Positions 26,276 through 36,826 of a stretch of 64,000 nucleotides of DNA are shown piece by piece. Below the pieces are notes generated by a model, which worked only from the letters and a program-made list of their open reading frames with translations, ran no database searches and was not told the origin of the DNA. Source of the stretch: an uncultured Collinsella sp. (GTDB lineage: Bacteria > Actinomycetota > Coriobacteriia > Coriobacteriales > Coriobacteriaceae); contig CAAESW010000009.1 of assembly GCA_900758845.1 (NCBI GenBank), positions 34,256-98,255 of the forward strand, in the 5' to 3' direction. The translations under genes and the position numbers were made by a program. The first letter of the stretch is position 1, and each line of letters starts with the position of its first letter.

Positions 26276-26884
26276 CTAGCGCAGCTGGGCGTAATGGTTG
26301 TAAATCGAAATAGCCGTGGGATAAAGATAGCGCCCGGACTGAATCACATAGACCAAACCCTGCGCAAAACAGGAGAAGAACAACTCGTCGAGCGACGACT
26401 CCCCCACCATCTTGCGCAGCGCATGCGCATAGTCGCCGTGGCGGTTGGGCTCGATGGCATCGGCCACAAAGACCACCATATCGAGCGGCGTCATGTCACA
26501 GGCACCCACGGTGTGACGGTCGACAGCCTGAAAGACCGCCGGCGACAACTCGGGGAAAAGCTGCGGAAGCTCATAGGCGGCAACAGGGCCATGCAAAAGC
26601 GGCGTCGCGGCGGAAGGAGAGCCGGCAATCTTAATGCCGTAATGCAGAGCGCGCGTGACCAGCTCGTCGTCGGAGAGCACTTTGTCCCAGTCATGGATCA
26701 GGCCGGCGGCAGCGGCATCAAAGCGGTCAACGCCGTAGACCTCGGCCAGATGAAGTGCGGTCTCGGCAACACCCAGCGAATGCACATAGCGCTTACGCTT
26801 ATCCTTCATGCGAACATCGAGCAGCTCTTGAATGCGCTTGAGCAGCGCGCGCTCATCGCCCTCAAACTGATCCTCTACCGACAA
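26276..26884 (-). CDS. yqeK: YqeK-type HD-domain hydrolase (Ap4A hydrolase family)
   Basis: YqeK proteins hydrolyse diadenosine tetraphosphate symmetrically. The 202-residue protein has the HD superfamily metal site: YVHSLGVAETALHLA, the AAGLIHDWDK motif, LHGPVAAYEL and AVDRHTVGA. The start is TTG with GGGGG upstream, 12 nt after the nadD stop. Its place between nadD and rsfS is the standard one and supports the assignment. Confidence 0.93.
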   Translation of the reverse strand: MSVEDQFEGDERALLKRIQELLDVRMKDKRKRYVHSLGVAETALHLAEVYGVDRFDAAAAGLIHDWDKVLSDDELVTRALHYGIKIAGSPSAATPLLHGPVAAYELPQLFPELSPAVFQAVDRHTVGACDMTPLDMVVFVADAIEPNRHGDYAHALRKMVGESSLDELFFSCFAQGLVYVIQSGRYLYPTAISIYNHYAQLR

Positions 26885-26896
26885 CGTAGACCCCCA

Positions 26897-27574
26897 TCAC
26901 TCAAAATCTTCTTGGCCCAGATCGACATACAAACCGCGCTTGCGAATGTAGCCGAGCACGGACTCGCTCGTAAGATAGCGCACGCTCATACCGCGGGCAA
27001 CTCGCTTACGAATGTTCGTCGAGCTGATCGCCAGCGCCGGAATCTGAATATAGCGCACGTCGAACGGCAGCCCCGACTCTTTGATTCGGGCACGCGCCGT
27101 ATCGATATCAAAGCCCGGTCGTGTCGCCGCAATAAAGGTAGCAAGCTCAGCGATTCGTTCGGCATCATGCCAAGTCACAATATCGATAATCGCGTCGGCG
27201 CCCGTAATAAAGTAGAGCTTTACCTGCGGCGGGTAAAAGTCGCGAAGGGCATGAAGCGTATCGGCCGTATAGGTTACACCCGGACGGTCGATCTCGAACC
27301 GGCTCGCCAAAAAGGCCGGGTTCGCGGCGGTGGCGAGGACCGTCATGGCATAACGGTCCTCGGCAGGCGTCACCGGCTTGTCAAGCTTAAAGGCAGGAGA
27401 GCCCGCCGGCATAAAGAGCACAGCGTCCAAGTCGAGCGACTCGCGCGCCTGCTCGGCAGTCACCAGGTGCCCGTAATGGATGGGATCAAAGGTGCCACCC
27501 ATAATGCCGAGCCTAAACTCCTGCCCGTCCTCTAGAGGAAGCTCGGGCAAACCGATTCCACCGCGCAGCGACAT
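26897..27574 (-). CDS. nadD: Nicotinate-nucleotide adenylyltransferase
   Basis: NadD adenylates nicotinic acid mononucleotide in NAD synthesis. The nucleotidyltransferase motif GIMGGTFDPIHYGHLVTAEQ contains the HxGH-type site and ISSTNIRKRVARG is the C-terminal signature. It is 225 residues, with about 20 residues before the first strand. The stop is 3 nt from the yqeK leader and the start follows obg by 3 nt. Confidence 0.97.
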   Translation of the reverse strand: MSLRGGIGLPELPLEDGQEFRLGIMGGTFDPIHYGHLVTAEQARESLDLDAVLFMPAGSPAFKLDKPVTPAEDRYAMTVLATAANPAFLASRFEIDRPGVTYTADTLHALRDFYPPQVKLYFITGADAIIDIVTWHDAERIAELATFIAATRPGFDIDTARARIKESGLPFDVRYIQIPALAISSTNIRKRVARGMSVRYLTSESVLGYIRKRGLYVDLGQEDFE

Positions 27575-27577
27575 GGC

Positions 27578-29056
<1,479 letters not shown>

Positions 29057-29060
29057 CTAC

Positions 29061-29105
29061 AAAAAAGAGGGAGACCCTTGAATCCTAAAACTCAAGTGCC
29101 TCCCA
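29061..29105 (-). terminator. Intrinsic terminator between rpmA and obg
   Basis: Minus strand: GGGAG...ACTTGA pairs with TCAAGG...CTCCC around a loop, followed by TCTTTTTT. A leaky terminator here would set obg expression below that of the ribosomal proteins. Confidence 0.8.
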
Positions 29106-29129
29106 CATATGTGCTCTATGAAGGGTGAA

Positions 29130-29387
29130 TTACGCGTTCGCGAGCGGGCGTACGCTGACCCTGTGCTTGATACCCTTGTGGAACTCAACGGTACCGTCGA
29201 CCAGCGCGAACAGCGTGTCGTCCTTACCACGGCCAACGTTCTCACCCGGGTGGATGTGCGTGCCGTGCTGACGGACGAGAATCGTGCCCGTGGTTACCGT
29301 CTGGCCGGCATAGCGCTTCGTGCCAAGGCGCTGACCGCGGGAGTCACGGCCATTACGGGAGGAACCGAGTCCTTTTTTGTGTGCCAT
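29130..29387 (-). CDS. rpmA: 50S ribosomal protein L27
   Basis: L27, 85 residues, with the N-terminal [16 protein letters not shown] and [12 protein letters not shown] signature and the [18 protein letters not shown] core. No N-terminal cleavage extension of the Firmicutes type is present. It follows rplU by 33 nt. Confidence 0.98.
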   Translation of the reverse strand: MAHKKGLGSSRNGRDSRGQRLGTKRYAGQTVTTGTILVRQHGTHIHPGENVGRGKDDTLFALVDGTVEFHKGIKHRVSVRPLANA

Positions 29388-29420
29388 TGTGTATACCTAC
29401 TCTTTCGTTACGAGTGTAAT

Positions 29421-29795
29421 CTACTCGGCGACGGGAGCCTCGGCAACAGCCTCAGCCTCTGCCTTGACAGCCTTCTTGGCGCGGGAGGTAGCCTGAACCT
29501 TCACGATCTTCAGCTTGGTGAGCTGCTGACGGTGACCCTTCAGACGACGATAGCGCTTGCGCTTGTGGAACTTGAAGACCAGCTGCTTCTCGCCCTTGAA
29601 CTGCTCAACGATCTGAGCGGTAACCTTGGCCTTGGCCAGCTTGTCGGGATCGGTGACGATCTTCTTACCATCGTTGAGGAAGATAACCGGCAGGGTGACC
29701 TTGTCGCCCTCATTGCCCTCGATCTTCTCGACGGTGATGACATCGTCGGTGGCGACCTTGTACTGCTTGCCGCCCGTGTTAACGATTGCGTACAT
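29421..29795 (-). CDS. rplU: 50S ribosomal protein L21
   Basis: L21, 124 residues from ATG 29795 (AAGGGCAAG upstream). YAIVNTGGKQYKV at the N-terminus and HKRKRYRRLKGHRQQLTKLKI at the C-terminal end of the fold are diagnostic. An Ala/Glu/Lys-rich tail of about 20 residues follows. A near-consensus promoter lies directly upstream. Confidence 0.98.
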   Translation of the reverse strand: MYAIVNTGGKQYKVATDDVITVEKIEGNEGDKVTLPVIFLNDGKKIVTDPDKLAKAKVTAQIVEQFKGEKQLVFKFHKRKRYRRLKGHRQQLTKLKIVKVQATSRAKKAVKAEAEAVAEAPVAE

Positions 29796-29837
29796 GTTTA
29801 CTTGCCCTTCATGCATCAGTTAGTGCAACAGCCGAAT

Positions 29838-29866
29838 ATAGTAGCAGGCGAAAATACCCCCGTCAA
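29838..29866 (-). promoter_or_regulatory. Promoter for rplU-rpmA(-obg)
   Basis: Minus strand: -35 TTGACG at 29861-29866, a 17-bp spacer and -10 TACTAT at 29838-29843. The -35 overlaps the stop codon of the preceding gene, so the ribosomal genes can be transcribed independently of the radical-SAM block. Confidence 0.75.
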
Positions 29867-30675
29867 CGAGTATGTGGAGCAAATCCACAAGTTCGCACAG
29901 GTATGGGGCTGACGAGTCGGCCCTCGTCGTCCTCGCATGCTTGATTCTGACGCTCGACATCGTAGGAGCAGATGGTCACGAGGTCTTGCATACCGGTGGA
30001 AACAATAGGTGCATCCACGCCCGGGGTCAAGCCCTGCAACAAAACATCAGCCGCAGAAAGCAAAATTTCCGGACGCATGGAGCCCTCGTTGTCGGCATGG
30101 GTGTCGAGCATGAGCACCAAATGGTCCGGGCGCTCCCCCGCCGTGAGCTCATAGCCCACGAGCGTGTGATCCAAATCCAAGCGCTTGCTCTTTTTGCCGC
30201 GCGCGTAGTCGATGCCGTGGCCCGCGCGCAGCGTGTCGATCGCACGACGCACCTCGTCGGCGCTTACGGGCGCCTCGGAATCCAAGTGCAGGTCGATGCG
30301 ATACGACAAGCGCGTGAGCTGCGCCGTCAACGCCGGCGTGCGCACGTCGATATACGCCGCCTCGATGGGCGCCAGATCGGCCGGAGACGCCGCAGCCAGG
30401 CGCCCAAACGCCTCGTCGAGCGCCACGAACTCGGTCATAAACAGGTCATACCACTCGCAGGTCGACGACGTACCCACCGGTAGCGCCGAAGAGAAGCCCA
30501 CGCGCATGTGCGGAGAGAAGCCCTGCGTGACGGCATAGGGAAGTCCCGCACGGCGCACGATGCGCTCAATGGTATGGATCACTTCGAGATGGCCCAGGTA
30601 CTTAAGGCGATCGCGCTTGCCATAGCGAACACGAAGTCTAAAGAGCGAGGGGTTGTCGGTCAGGCGCTCACTCAT
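29863..30675 (-). CDS. Radical-SAM-linked protein of the DUF2344 / TIGR03936 family
   Basis: A 270-residue protein beginning with LFRLRVRYGKRDRLKYLGHL and containing GFSPHMRVGFSSALPVGTSS, the hallmark of DUF2344 proteins. These are encoded next to, or fused with, a radical SAM protein, here at 30672-32549 with an ATGA overlap. The biochemical function is not established; the pair is usually found beside the L21/L27 genes, which fits a ribosome- or tRNA-related role by context only. Confidence 0.92.
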   Translation of the reverse strand: MSERLTDNPSLFRLRVRYGKRDRLKYLGHLEVIHTIERIVRRAGLPYAVTQGFSPHMRVGFSSALPVGTSSTCEWYDLFMTEFVALDEAFGRLAAASPADLAPIEAAYIDVRTPALTAQLTRLSYRIDLHLDSEAPVSADEVRRAIDTLRAGHGIDYARGKKSKRLDLDHTLVGYELTAGERPDHLVLMLDTHADNEGSMRPEILLSAADVLLQGLTPGVDAPIVSTGMQDLVTICSYDVERQNQACEDDEGRLVSPIPVRTCGFAPHTR

Positions 30676-32549
30676 GCGCGATCACCCATCAATACATTCT
30701 TGGCGTGGAGCGTAGGGCAGATCCCGCAGCCGGTGCATGACGTGCGGGTGCAGTCGGGAGTCGTGACGCCCTCGAGCGAGCGACGGTACTCGCGCTCGAG
30801 GAAGCCGCGCGTGCAGCCGGGGCTCACGTGCTCCCACGGCAGGCGCCAGTCCAACTCGTAGGGCAGGTGCACGAGCTCATTGAGGTCGATGCCGTTTTTG
30901 GCAGCAGCCTCCTTCCAGTTATCGAGCGAGAAATGCTCTACCCAGGCGTCAAAGCGAGAGCCCGAGCGCCAAGCGTCGATGATGACGGGCGTCATGTCAC
31001 GACCGGCGCGGGACAGCGCAGCCTCGATGAGCGAGGTCTCGGCATCGTGGTAATGAACGCGGACGGCACGGTTGCGAACGCTCGTGATGAGCAGCTTCTG
31101 GCGACGCTTGACGTCGTCGTAGTCGAGCTGCGGGCACCACTGGAACGGCGTGGCAGCCTTGGGGATAAAGACCGAAACCGAGATCGACACCGAGATCGAG
31201 CCGCGACGAGCCTTGGGCACCACGGAGCGGCCGAGCTCCAGCACGTGATCGGCCAGATTGGCGATGGCCACGATGTCCTCGTCGCGCTCGCCGGGAAGGC
31301 CCATCATAAAGTAGAGCTTCATGCGGTTCCAGCCGGCCTCGAAGGCCGCCTTGGCCGCACGGTCCAGGTCCTCCTCGGTCACGTTCTTGTTTATGATGTC
31401 GCGCATGCGCTGGCTGCCGGCCTCGGGCGCGAACGTCAGTCCGCCCTTCTTTTCGCCGGCGACCGACTCGGCCATATCCACGCCAAACGAATCCAGGCGC
31501 TGCGACGGAATAGACACGCGAATACCCGTATCCTCCAGGCGACGGTTGAGCCTGCCGAGCACGTCGCGAATGCAGGAGTGGTCGGTCGTGGAGAGCGAGG
31601 TCAGCGACACCTCGTCATAGCCGGTCTTTTCCAGACCCTGAATCACCGACGAGACGATCTGGTCGGCCGAGCGCTCGCGCACCGGGCGATACGTCATGCC
31701 GGCCTGACAAAAACGACAGCCGCGGGCGCAGCCGCGCAGGATCTCGATAGACAGGCGGTCGTGAACCAACTGCGCATAGGGCACGCACGACTGCGACAGC
31801 GGATTCGTGGCGCCGAAATCCTCGACGACGCGCTTGTAGACCACGGTCGGCGCATCCTTGCCCTCACGCGGCACGGTGTAGCCATGCGGCGAGCAGGGCT
31901 CGTCGTGACAAACCTCATAGAGCGACGGCACGTAGTTGCCGGCAATGGATGCAAGCTGCTCGACAATCTGCGCGCGCGGAACTCCTTCGTCACGCAGGCG
32001 GCGATGCAGCTGGCAGGTCTCGAGCAGCGATTCCTCGCCCTCACCGATGAGGATGGCATCGAAGAAGGCCGCGTACGGCTCGGGGTTGTACACCGAGGGG
32101 CCGCCGGCGATGATGATGGGGTCGTCTTCGCCTCGGTCGGCCGCCAACAGTGGAATGCCAGCGAGGTCGAGTGCCTCGAGGAAGTTCGTCACCGCCATCT
32201 CGTGCGGCACATGCAGACCGACGATATCAAACGAAGCGACCGGCGCTGCACCCTCGAGCGAGAGCAGCGGAATGCCTGCCTCGCGCATGGCGTCACCCAT
32301 ATCGGGCCACGGCACATAGCCGCGCTCGCAGGAGATGCCCTCGGCCTGGTTAAGGATGTTGTAGAGGATGGCAATGCCCTGGTTGGGCAGACCGACCTCG
32401 TACACATCCGGGTAGATCAGGCAGCAACGGTAGTCGGCATCGGCCTTGGAAAGCGTGCCCCACTCGTGATCGATATAGCGGCTCGGTTTCTCGACCTTGG
32501 CGAGCAACGGCTCAATTAAATGAAAACAGTCTTGGTATGCAACGCGCAA
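30672..32549 (-). CDS. Radical SAM protein of the TIGR03960 family
   Basis: A 625-residue radical SAM enzyme. The N-terminal half looks like a B12-binding-type fold (YPDVYEVGLPNQGIAILY, IIIAGGPSVYNPEPYA, LIGEGEESL). The Fe-S motif is CARGCRFCQAG, followed by SLSTTDHS and TFAPEAGSQRMRDIINK. The C-terminus has a Cys cluster (CTRTSCTGCGIC). The TTG at 32549 follows AGGGG by 7 nt; the frame extends upstream without sense. It overlaps the partner DUF2344 gene. The reaction catalysed is not known from sequence. Confidence 0.93.
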   Translation of the reverse strand: MRVAYQDCFHLIEPLLAKVEKPSRYIDHEWGTLSKADADYRCCLIYPDVYEVGLPNQGIAILYNILNQAEGISCERGYVPWPDMGDAMREAGIPLLSLEGAAPVASFDIVGLHVPHEMAVTNFLEALDLAGIPLLAADRGEDDPIIIAGGPSVYNPEPYAAFFDAILIGEGEESLLETCQLHRRLRDEGVPRAQIVEQLASIAGNYVPSLYEVCHDEPCSPHGYTVPREGKDAPTVVYKRVVEDFGATNPLSQSCVPYAQLVHDRLSIEILRGCARGCRFCQAGMTYRPVRERSADQIVSSVIQGLEKTGYDEVSLTSLSTTDHSCIRDVLGRLNRRLEDTGIRVSIPSQRLDSFGVDMAESVAGEKKGGLTFAPEAGSQRMRDIINKNVTEEDLDRAAKAAFEAGWNRMKLYFMMGLPGERDEDIVAIANLADHVLELGRSVVPKARRGSISVSISVSVFIPKAATPFQWCPQLDYDDVKRRQKLLITSVRNRAVRVHYHDAETSLIEAALSRAGRDMTPVIIDAWRSGSRFDAWVEHFSLDNWKEAAAKNGIDLNELVHLPYELDWRLPWEHVSPGCTRGFLEREYRRSLEGVTTPDCTRTSCTGCGICPTLHAKNVLMGDRA

Positions 32550-32559
32550 CGGAAAACCC

Positions 32560-33489
32560 CTAAGCAGCGAGATCTGATACGTCCTGATAGGACGCCATAG
32601 GATGGGTAGCGCCCGCGACGGTGGACACCAGATCGCGAACGCGGGAGAACGTGGCAGTGACCACCTCGTTGGCACGGCTGTAGTCGACATCGCGCTCGTA
32701 GAGCGAAACGAGCGCACGGCCCATGCCATAGGTGCCCGCGGCAGCAGTGAGCGCCTTGACGGCAAACCCAATATGCGGCGTCTGCTTGACAAGTGCGCGG
32801 GTGACCGCTCGGATCACAAGACCGCCGGCAAGCACGCCCGCGACCTCGTAGCCGCGCTCGGGCTTAATGCCGCGTCCAAAGACGGCAGCGAGCTCAAAGA
32901 GCATGCCCACCTGCGCCAGCGCCATAACGGGATAATCGGCGCCCGGCAAAAACACCAGCGCACCGGTCGCCATATTGGTGAGCGCACACGAGGTGATAAT
33001 ACGATTGGCCGCCGCGATGCGCATGAAGGCAAAGTTCGCCGCAAAAGCCGTTTCCTTGTCGGTGCGATCGAGAATCCAGCGGGCAAGCGTCTCGAGCAGA
33101 TACGTCTTATCGGTTGCCGCCACCACGCCGAGCATGGGCGTGGACTCCTCGATAAACGGCACCTCCACAGCAGACTCGGCAAGCACGCACACGGGCGCGC
33201 CGGCGATCACGAGCTCCTGCACGGCACTCTCCAAGCGGTCGGAACCACACGAGAGCACCAGCACCACATCGGTATCGGTCTTTGGAGCAATTCGCTCCTC
33301 CCCCAGACGCTCGACGCGCACAATGCCCGAGGTCGTCTGCGGCACAAAGGCGTCACGCACCGTCTCGGCCAGAAAGCGCGAGGCGGACGAATCCAGATAG
33401 ACCGAGACGCGCACCGGCGTATCGGAATCCTTCTTAACGGACGCGCCCATCTTAAAAGCGCGGGTCAGCTTATCTACGGGAATTTTCAT
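32560..33489 (-). CDS. DUF697-like membrane protein of unknown function
   Basis: A 309-residue protein between rodA and the radical SAM gene. Residues about 25-120 resemble a small alpha/beta nucleotide-fold-like region (VVLVLSCGSDRLE, GAPVCVLAESA) without a complete P-loop. The C-terminal half has hydrophobic stretches with the DUF697 pattern: ANRIITSCALTNMATGALVF, ADYPVMALAQVGMLFELAAVFG and IGFAVKALTAAAGTYGMG. DUF697 is often fused to small GTPases; here the GTPase motifs are lacking. Its place in the rod-shape operon suggests an envelope role, by context only. Confidence 0.75.
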   Translation of the reverse strand: MKIPVDKLTRAFKMGASVKKDSDTPVRVSVYLDSSASRFLAETVRDAFVPQTTSGIVRVERLGEERIAPKTDTDVVLVLSCGSDRLESAVQELVIAGAPVCVLAESAVEVPFIEESTPMLGVVAATDKTYLLETLARWILDRTDKETAFAANFAFMRIAAANRIITSCALTNMATGALVFLPGADYPVMALAQVGMLFELAAVFGRGIKPERGYEVAGVLAGGLVIRAVTRALVKQTPHIGFAVKALTAAAGTYGMGRALVSLYERDVDYSRANEVVTATFSRVRDLVSTVAGATHPMASYQDVSDLAA

Positions 33490-33507
33490 AGCAAACCCCT
33501 CCAGCGG

Positions 33508-34734
33508 TTACGCGGCGCCCGAACGATGCCGCCATATGGATTGTACGATACCCACCGTCATCAGCTGAATCATCATCGAAGACGAACCGAAGCTAATAAA
33601 CGGTAGCGGAATACCGGTAATCGGCATCATGCCAATGCACATGCCGATGTTTTCGAAAGTCTGGAACGCCCACATGCCAACGATGCCCACACACGAAAGA
33701 CGCAAAAACAGCGACTCGCACTTAAAGGCGACGCGAATCGTCGAAAAGATCAGCAGCACGTAGAGGCACAGGAGCAAAAAGGAACCGCAAAAGCCAAAGG
33801 TCTCGGACAGGAAGGCGAAGACGAAGTCGGTGTGGAACTCAGGCAGAAAGCCGCCGGCCGACTGCGTCGCATGCCCCAGGCCCTTACCAAAGAAGCCGCC
33901 CGAGCCAACGGCGATAAGCGACTGCTGCAGGTTGTAGGCATCGTCCGAATCGGCATTATCGGGGTCGATAAAGACCGTCAGACGGTTCATCTGATACTGC
34001 TTGATGAGCACATCGTGGCCGAGCAACGAATCAAAGACCGAATCAAGCGCCAGGACGAGGGCCACCAGGCCCACGAGCAGGGCCAGGGTCGACAGCACCC
34101 ATTCGCGGCGTGCACCGCTCATGCAGATGACGATGGCGCCCGAAACCAGCACGACCAGGCCCGAGCCCAGGTCACCCATGGCAACGACGGCCAAAAACGG
34201 AATGGACAGCATGCCGCAGAGCTTGACGTAGTCGCGAACGGTATCGATGCGACCGTTATACTGCGAGCCAAGCGTAGCAATAAAGAAGATGGTGATGAGC
34301 TTGGCAAGCTCAACCGGCTGGAACGTCAAGCCGATACCGGGAATCTTGATCCAGCCCGTCATGCCCAGACCGCCCGTATAGGACAGACCCGGAATCTTGG
34401 GCGAGAAGATCACGATCAGGTCGATGACGAGCAACGCCGTCGAGAAATTGGAAATACCGCGCAGGTCGGTTCGCCAGACGAGCACCGCCAGCACCGCTCC
34501 GATGCCAATTCCCAGCAAATGGCGCGAGAACGAAGCATCGGCCTTAAACTGCGAAGCCGACCAGATAATGATGGCACCGTAGGCGACGAGCGCCACAGTA
34601 GCCACGAGCACACCGATATGCACCTTTTGGCGAAACGTGCCGCGCGAGGCCGAAAGTTGCTTGTTGACACGGTCCAGGCTGCTGCGAGAGCCGGTCTTGG
34701 TTGAACGGAACAGATCCGCCGGAGAAAAATCCAT
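33508..34734 (-). CDS. rodA: Rod-shape SEDS peptidoglycan glycosyltransferase RodA
   Basis: SEDS family polymerase that works with PBP2 in lateral wall synthesis. The 408-residue protein has about ten hydrophobic segments after a 40-residue cytoplasmic N-terminus. Recognisable are GWIKIPGIGLTFQPVELAK, GDLGSGLVVL (with the family Asp), QSLIAVGSGGFFGKGLG and a C-terminal GIPLPFISFGSSSMM. AGGAGG lies just upstream. It is encoded directly after mrdA, its usual partner. Confidence 0.96.
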   Translation of the reverse strand: MDFSPADLFRSTKTGSRSSLDRVNKQLSASRGTFRQKVHIGVLVATVALVAYGAIIIWSASQFKADASFSRHLLGIGIGAVLAVLVWRTDLRGISNFSTALLVIDLIVIFSPKIPGLSYTGGLGMTGWIKIPGIGLTFQPVELAKLITIFFIATLGSQYNGRIDTVRDYVKLCGMLSIPFLAVVAMGDLGSGLVVLVSGAIVICMSGARREWVLSTLALLVGLVALVLALDSVFDSLLGHDVLIKQYQMNRLTVFIDPDNADSDDAYNLQQSLIAVGSGGFFGKGLGHATQSAGGFLPEFHTDFVFAFLSETFGFCGSFLLLCLYVLLIFSTIRVAFKCESLFLRLSCVGIVGMWAFQTFENIGMCIGMMPITGIPLPFISFGSSSMMIQLMTVGIVQSIWRHRSGAA

Positions 34735-34743
34735 CGCAACCTC

Positions 34744-36813
34744 CTATCGAACCGAAGAATCGCCCGAGGCCGAAGAGGTATCGGGCTCGTCATAAATCAC
34801 GCCGAGCACGTCGCGCACGACATGCATCGCGGTATCTGAGCCGCCGCCGCCCTGCTCCAGGACAGTAGCGATGACATACTTGGGATCATCGGCCGGTGCA
34901 TAGGCGCAGAACCACGCATATTCGTCCTCGCCGCTTTTCTCGCCCGTGCCCGACTTGCCGTATACCTGCGGCGTCAGGGTGCCAAAGTGAGCCGCCAGGG
35001 ACGTCGATGCCGTGTAAATCACATCGTGCATGCCGTTGCGAACAAGAGCCAAATCCGAATCGCTGTTGATCTTGGCCTCCAGGCGCTTCTTCTTGCCCTT
35101 GCCGTTGTACTTATAGGCATCGCCGTCGCCATCGCGCGACACGGCAGACAAAAACACGTGAGGCACGTACTGTTTGCCGCCGTTGGCAAGACCCATATAG
35201 GCGCACGCCATCTGCAGGGGCGTCACCAGGATGTCGCCCTGGCCGATGGCAATGTTGGTCATATCGCCGGCATTCCACTTGCGGTCCTCGGCAGAGGCGT
35301 CGGTGAAGTACGACTCTTTCCACTCGGCATCGGGAATACGGCCCGAGCCCTCACTCGGCAGATCGATACCGCAGGTCTTGCCTAGACCCCAGCGACGAAA
35401 GACCTCCTGCAGGCCCTCGGGATGTTGCTCGTCATAAAAGAACGCCTTGCCCATGTCGTAGAAGACAGGGTCGCACGAGTTGGCGATACCCGACTGCAGC
35501 GTCATGGTGCCGTGGCCAGACGTCAGCCAGCAGCGCTTGCCCCAAGCCTTGCCCAGGCCCGTCCAATAGCCCGTGCAGTTGGTTGTCTGCGTTGAAGTGT
35601 AGGTTCCAAACTCAAGACCGGCCAGCGCCGAGAGCGGCTTGATGGTCGAGGCCGACATGTACTGTCCGCTAATGGCGCGGTTGAGCAGCGGGTGCGAACC
35701 CTTGTCATCATTGAGCTCGGTCCACACGTCGTTTGAGACGCCACCGATAAAGACGGACGGATCGAACTTGGGCTCGCTCGCCATGCCCAAGATCTCGCCA
35801 TTGTTGGGATCGAGACACACCACAGCGCCGTTGCCGGCATTGCTGTAGCCAGTGGTCTTGGCAAGCTCGATAGCGCTCGCCAGCGCCGTCTCACAGGCCT
35901 GCTGGATCTTAAGGTCGAGCGTGAGCTTAATGTCGGAGCCGGCCTTCGCGGGCACGGCGCCGGCCTGACCGGTCACATTGCCCGAGGCATCGACCTTGAC
36001 GGTCTGCTCGCCACGAATACCCTGCAGCAGGTTTTCGTAGTAGCTCTCAACGCCCGCCTGGCCCACGATATCGCCCGACTGGTACGTAATCTTGCCAGCA
36101 GAAGCATCATCATCGCCAGAGGTTTTCTTATTCTGGGCCTCGAGCTGCTCGGAGGTAATGGTGCCGGTATAGCCCAAGATATGACATGCCGTCTCGCCAT
36201 ATGGATACTGGCGCTCGGTACGCTCGGCAATCTTGACGCCCGGGAACTCGCCGGCATGCTCCTGAATATAGGCAACCGTGGAGCGACGGACGTCCGTCGC
36301 GATGGTATGCAGGCTCTGGGCGCCCTCTGTATTGTCCTGAATATTGCGAAGGACCGCCACGTAAGGCATTCCAAGCACGTTGGCAAGATGGCGAACCAGA
36401 ACCTCATCCTCGGCAAGGTCGCGGTAGGCCACGACAGCCAGTGAGGGACGGTTCTGGACAAGCGCCACGCCATTGCGGTCGAGGATGCGACCGCGCACAG
36501 CGGGTGTTGTAACGGTGCGAGTCTGATTACTATTGGCCTGTTTCTCGTAATAGTCCGACGAGACCATCTGCATGCCCCACAGCTTGACGGCGAGCGCCGC
36601 AAACATCGCGCCCACACCCGTGGTGAGGATGGAAAAGCGGCCCTTAAAGGCGGTCGCCGCGGTATTGCCCTCGCCCTCGGTGGCGCGCGGGGCCGTTCCA
36701 TGCTGCGTATCGTAGGTAAAACGGGAATCGCCGCGACGCATGATGACCAGCGCGACCACGATGGCCACAACCAGCACGATACCGGCGATAATAACCGTCA
36801 ACTGGGAAGACAT
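34744..36813 (-). CDS. mrdA: Penicillin-binding protein 2 (class B transpeptidase) with two N-terminal membrane helices
   Basis: Class B PBP, 689 residues. After a first membrane helix (residues 5-25) and a basic cytoplasmic linker, a second helix lies at about 60-80, followed by the dimerisation domain (TTPAVRGRILDRNGVALVQN) and the transpeptidase. The catalytic SxxK is STIK in YMSASTIKPLSA, a Ser-x-Asp-type motif lies in ANSCDPVFYDMG and the KSG box in YGKSGTGEKSG. Placed between mreD and rodA, it is the elongation-specific enzyme. The extra N-terminal helix is unusual. Confidence 0.95.
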   Translation of the reverse strand: MSSQLTVIIAGIVLVVAIVVALVIMRRGDSRFTYDTQHGTAPRATEGEGNTAATAFKGRFSILTTGVGAMFAALAVKLWGMQMVSSDYYEKQANSNQTRTVTTPAVRGRILDRNGVALVQNRPSLAVVAYRDLAEDEVLVRHLANVLGMPYVAVLRNIQDNTEGAQSLHTIATDVRRSTVAYIQEHAGEFPGVKIAERTERQYPYGETACHILGYTGTITSEQLEAQNKKTSGDDDASAGKITYQSGDIVGQAGVESYYENLLQGIRGEQTVKVDASGNVTGQAGAVPAKAGSDIKLTLDLKIQQACETALASAIELAKTTGYSNAGNGAVVCLDPNNGEILGMASEPKFDPSVFIGGVSNDVWTELNDDKGSHPLLNRAISGQYMSASTIKPLSALAGLEFGTYTSTQTTNCTGYWTGLGKAWGKRCWLTSGHGTMTLQSGIANSCDPVFYDMGKAFFYDEQHPEGLQEVFRRWGLGKTCGIDLPSEGSGRIPDAEWKESYFTDASAEDRKWNAGDMTNIAIGQGDILVTPLQMACAYMGLANGGKQYVPHVFLSAVSRDGDGDAYKYNGKGKKKRLEAKINSDSDLALVRNGMHDVIYTASTSLAAHFGTLTPQVYGKSGTGEKSGEDEYAWFCAYAPADDPKYVIATVLEQGGGGSDTAMHVVRDVLGVIYDEPDTSSASGDSSVR

Positions 36814-36826
36814 CTACGGGCCTCCC

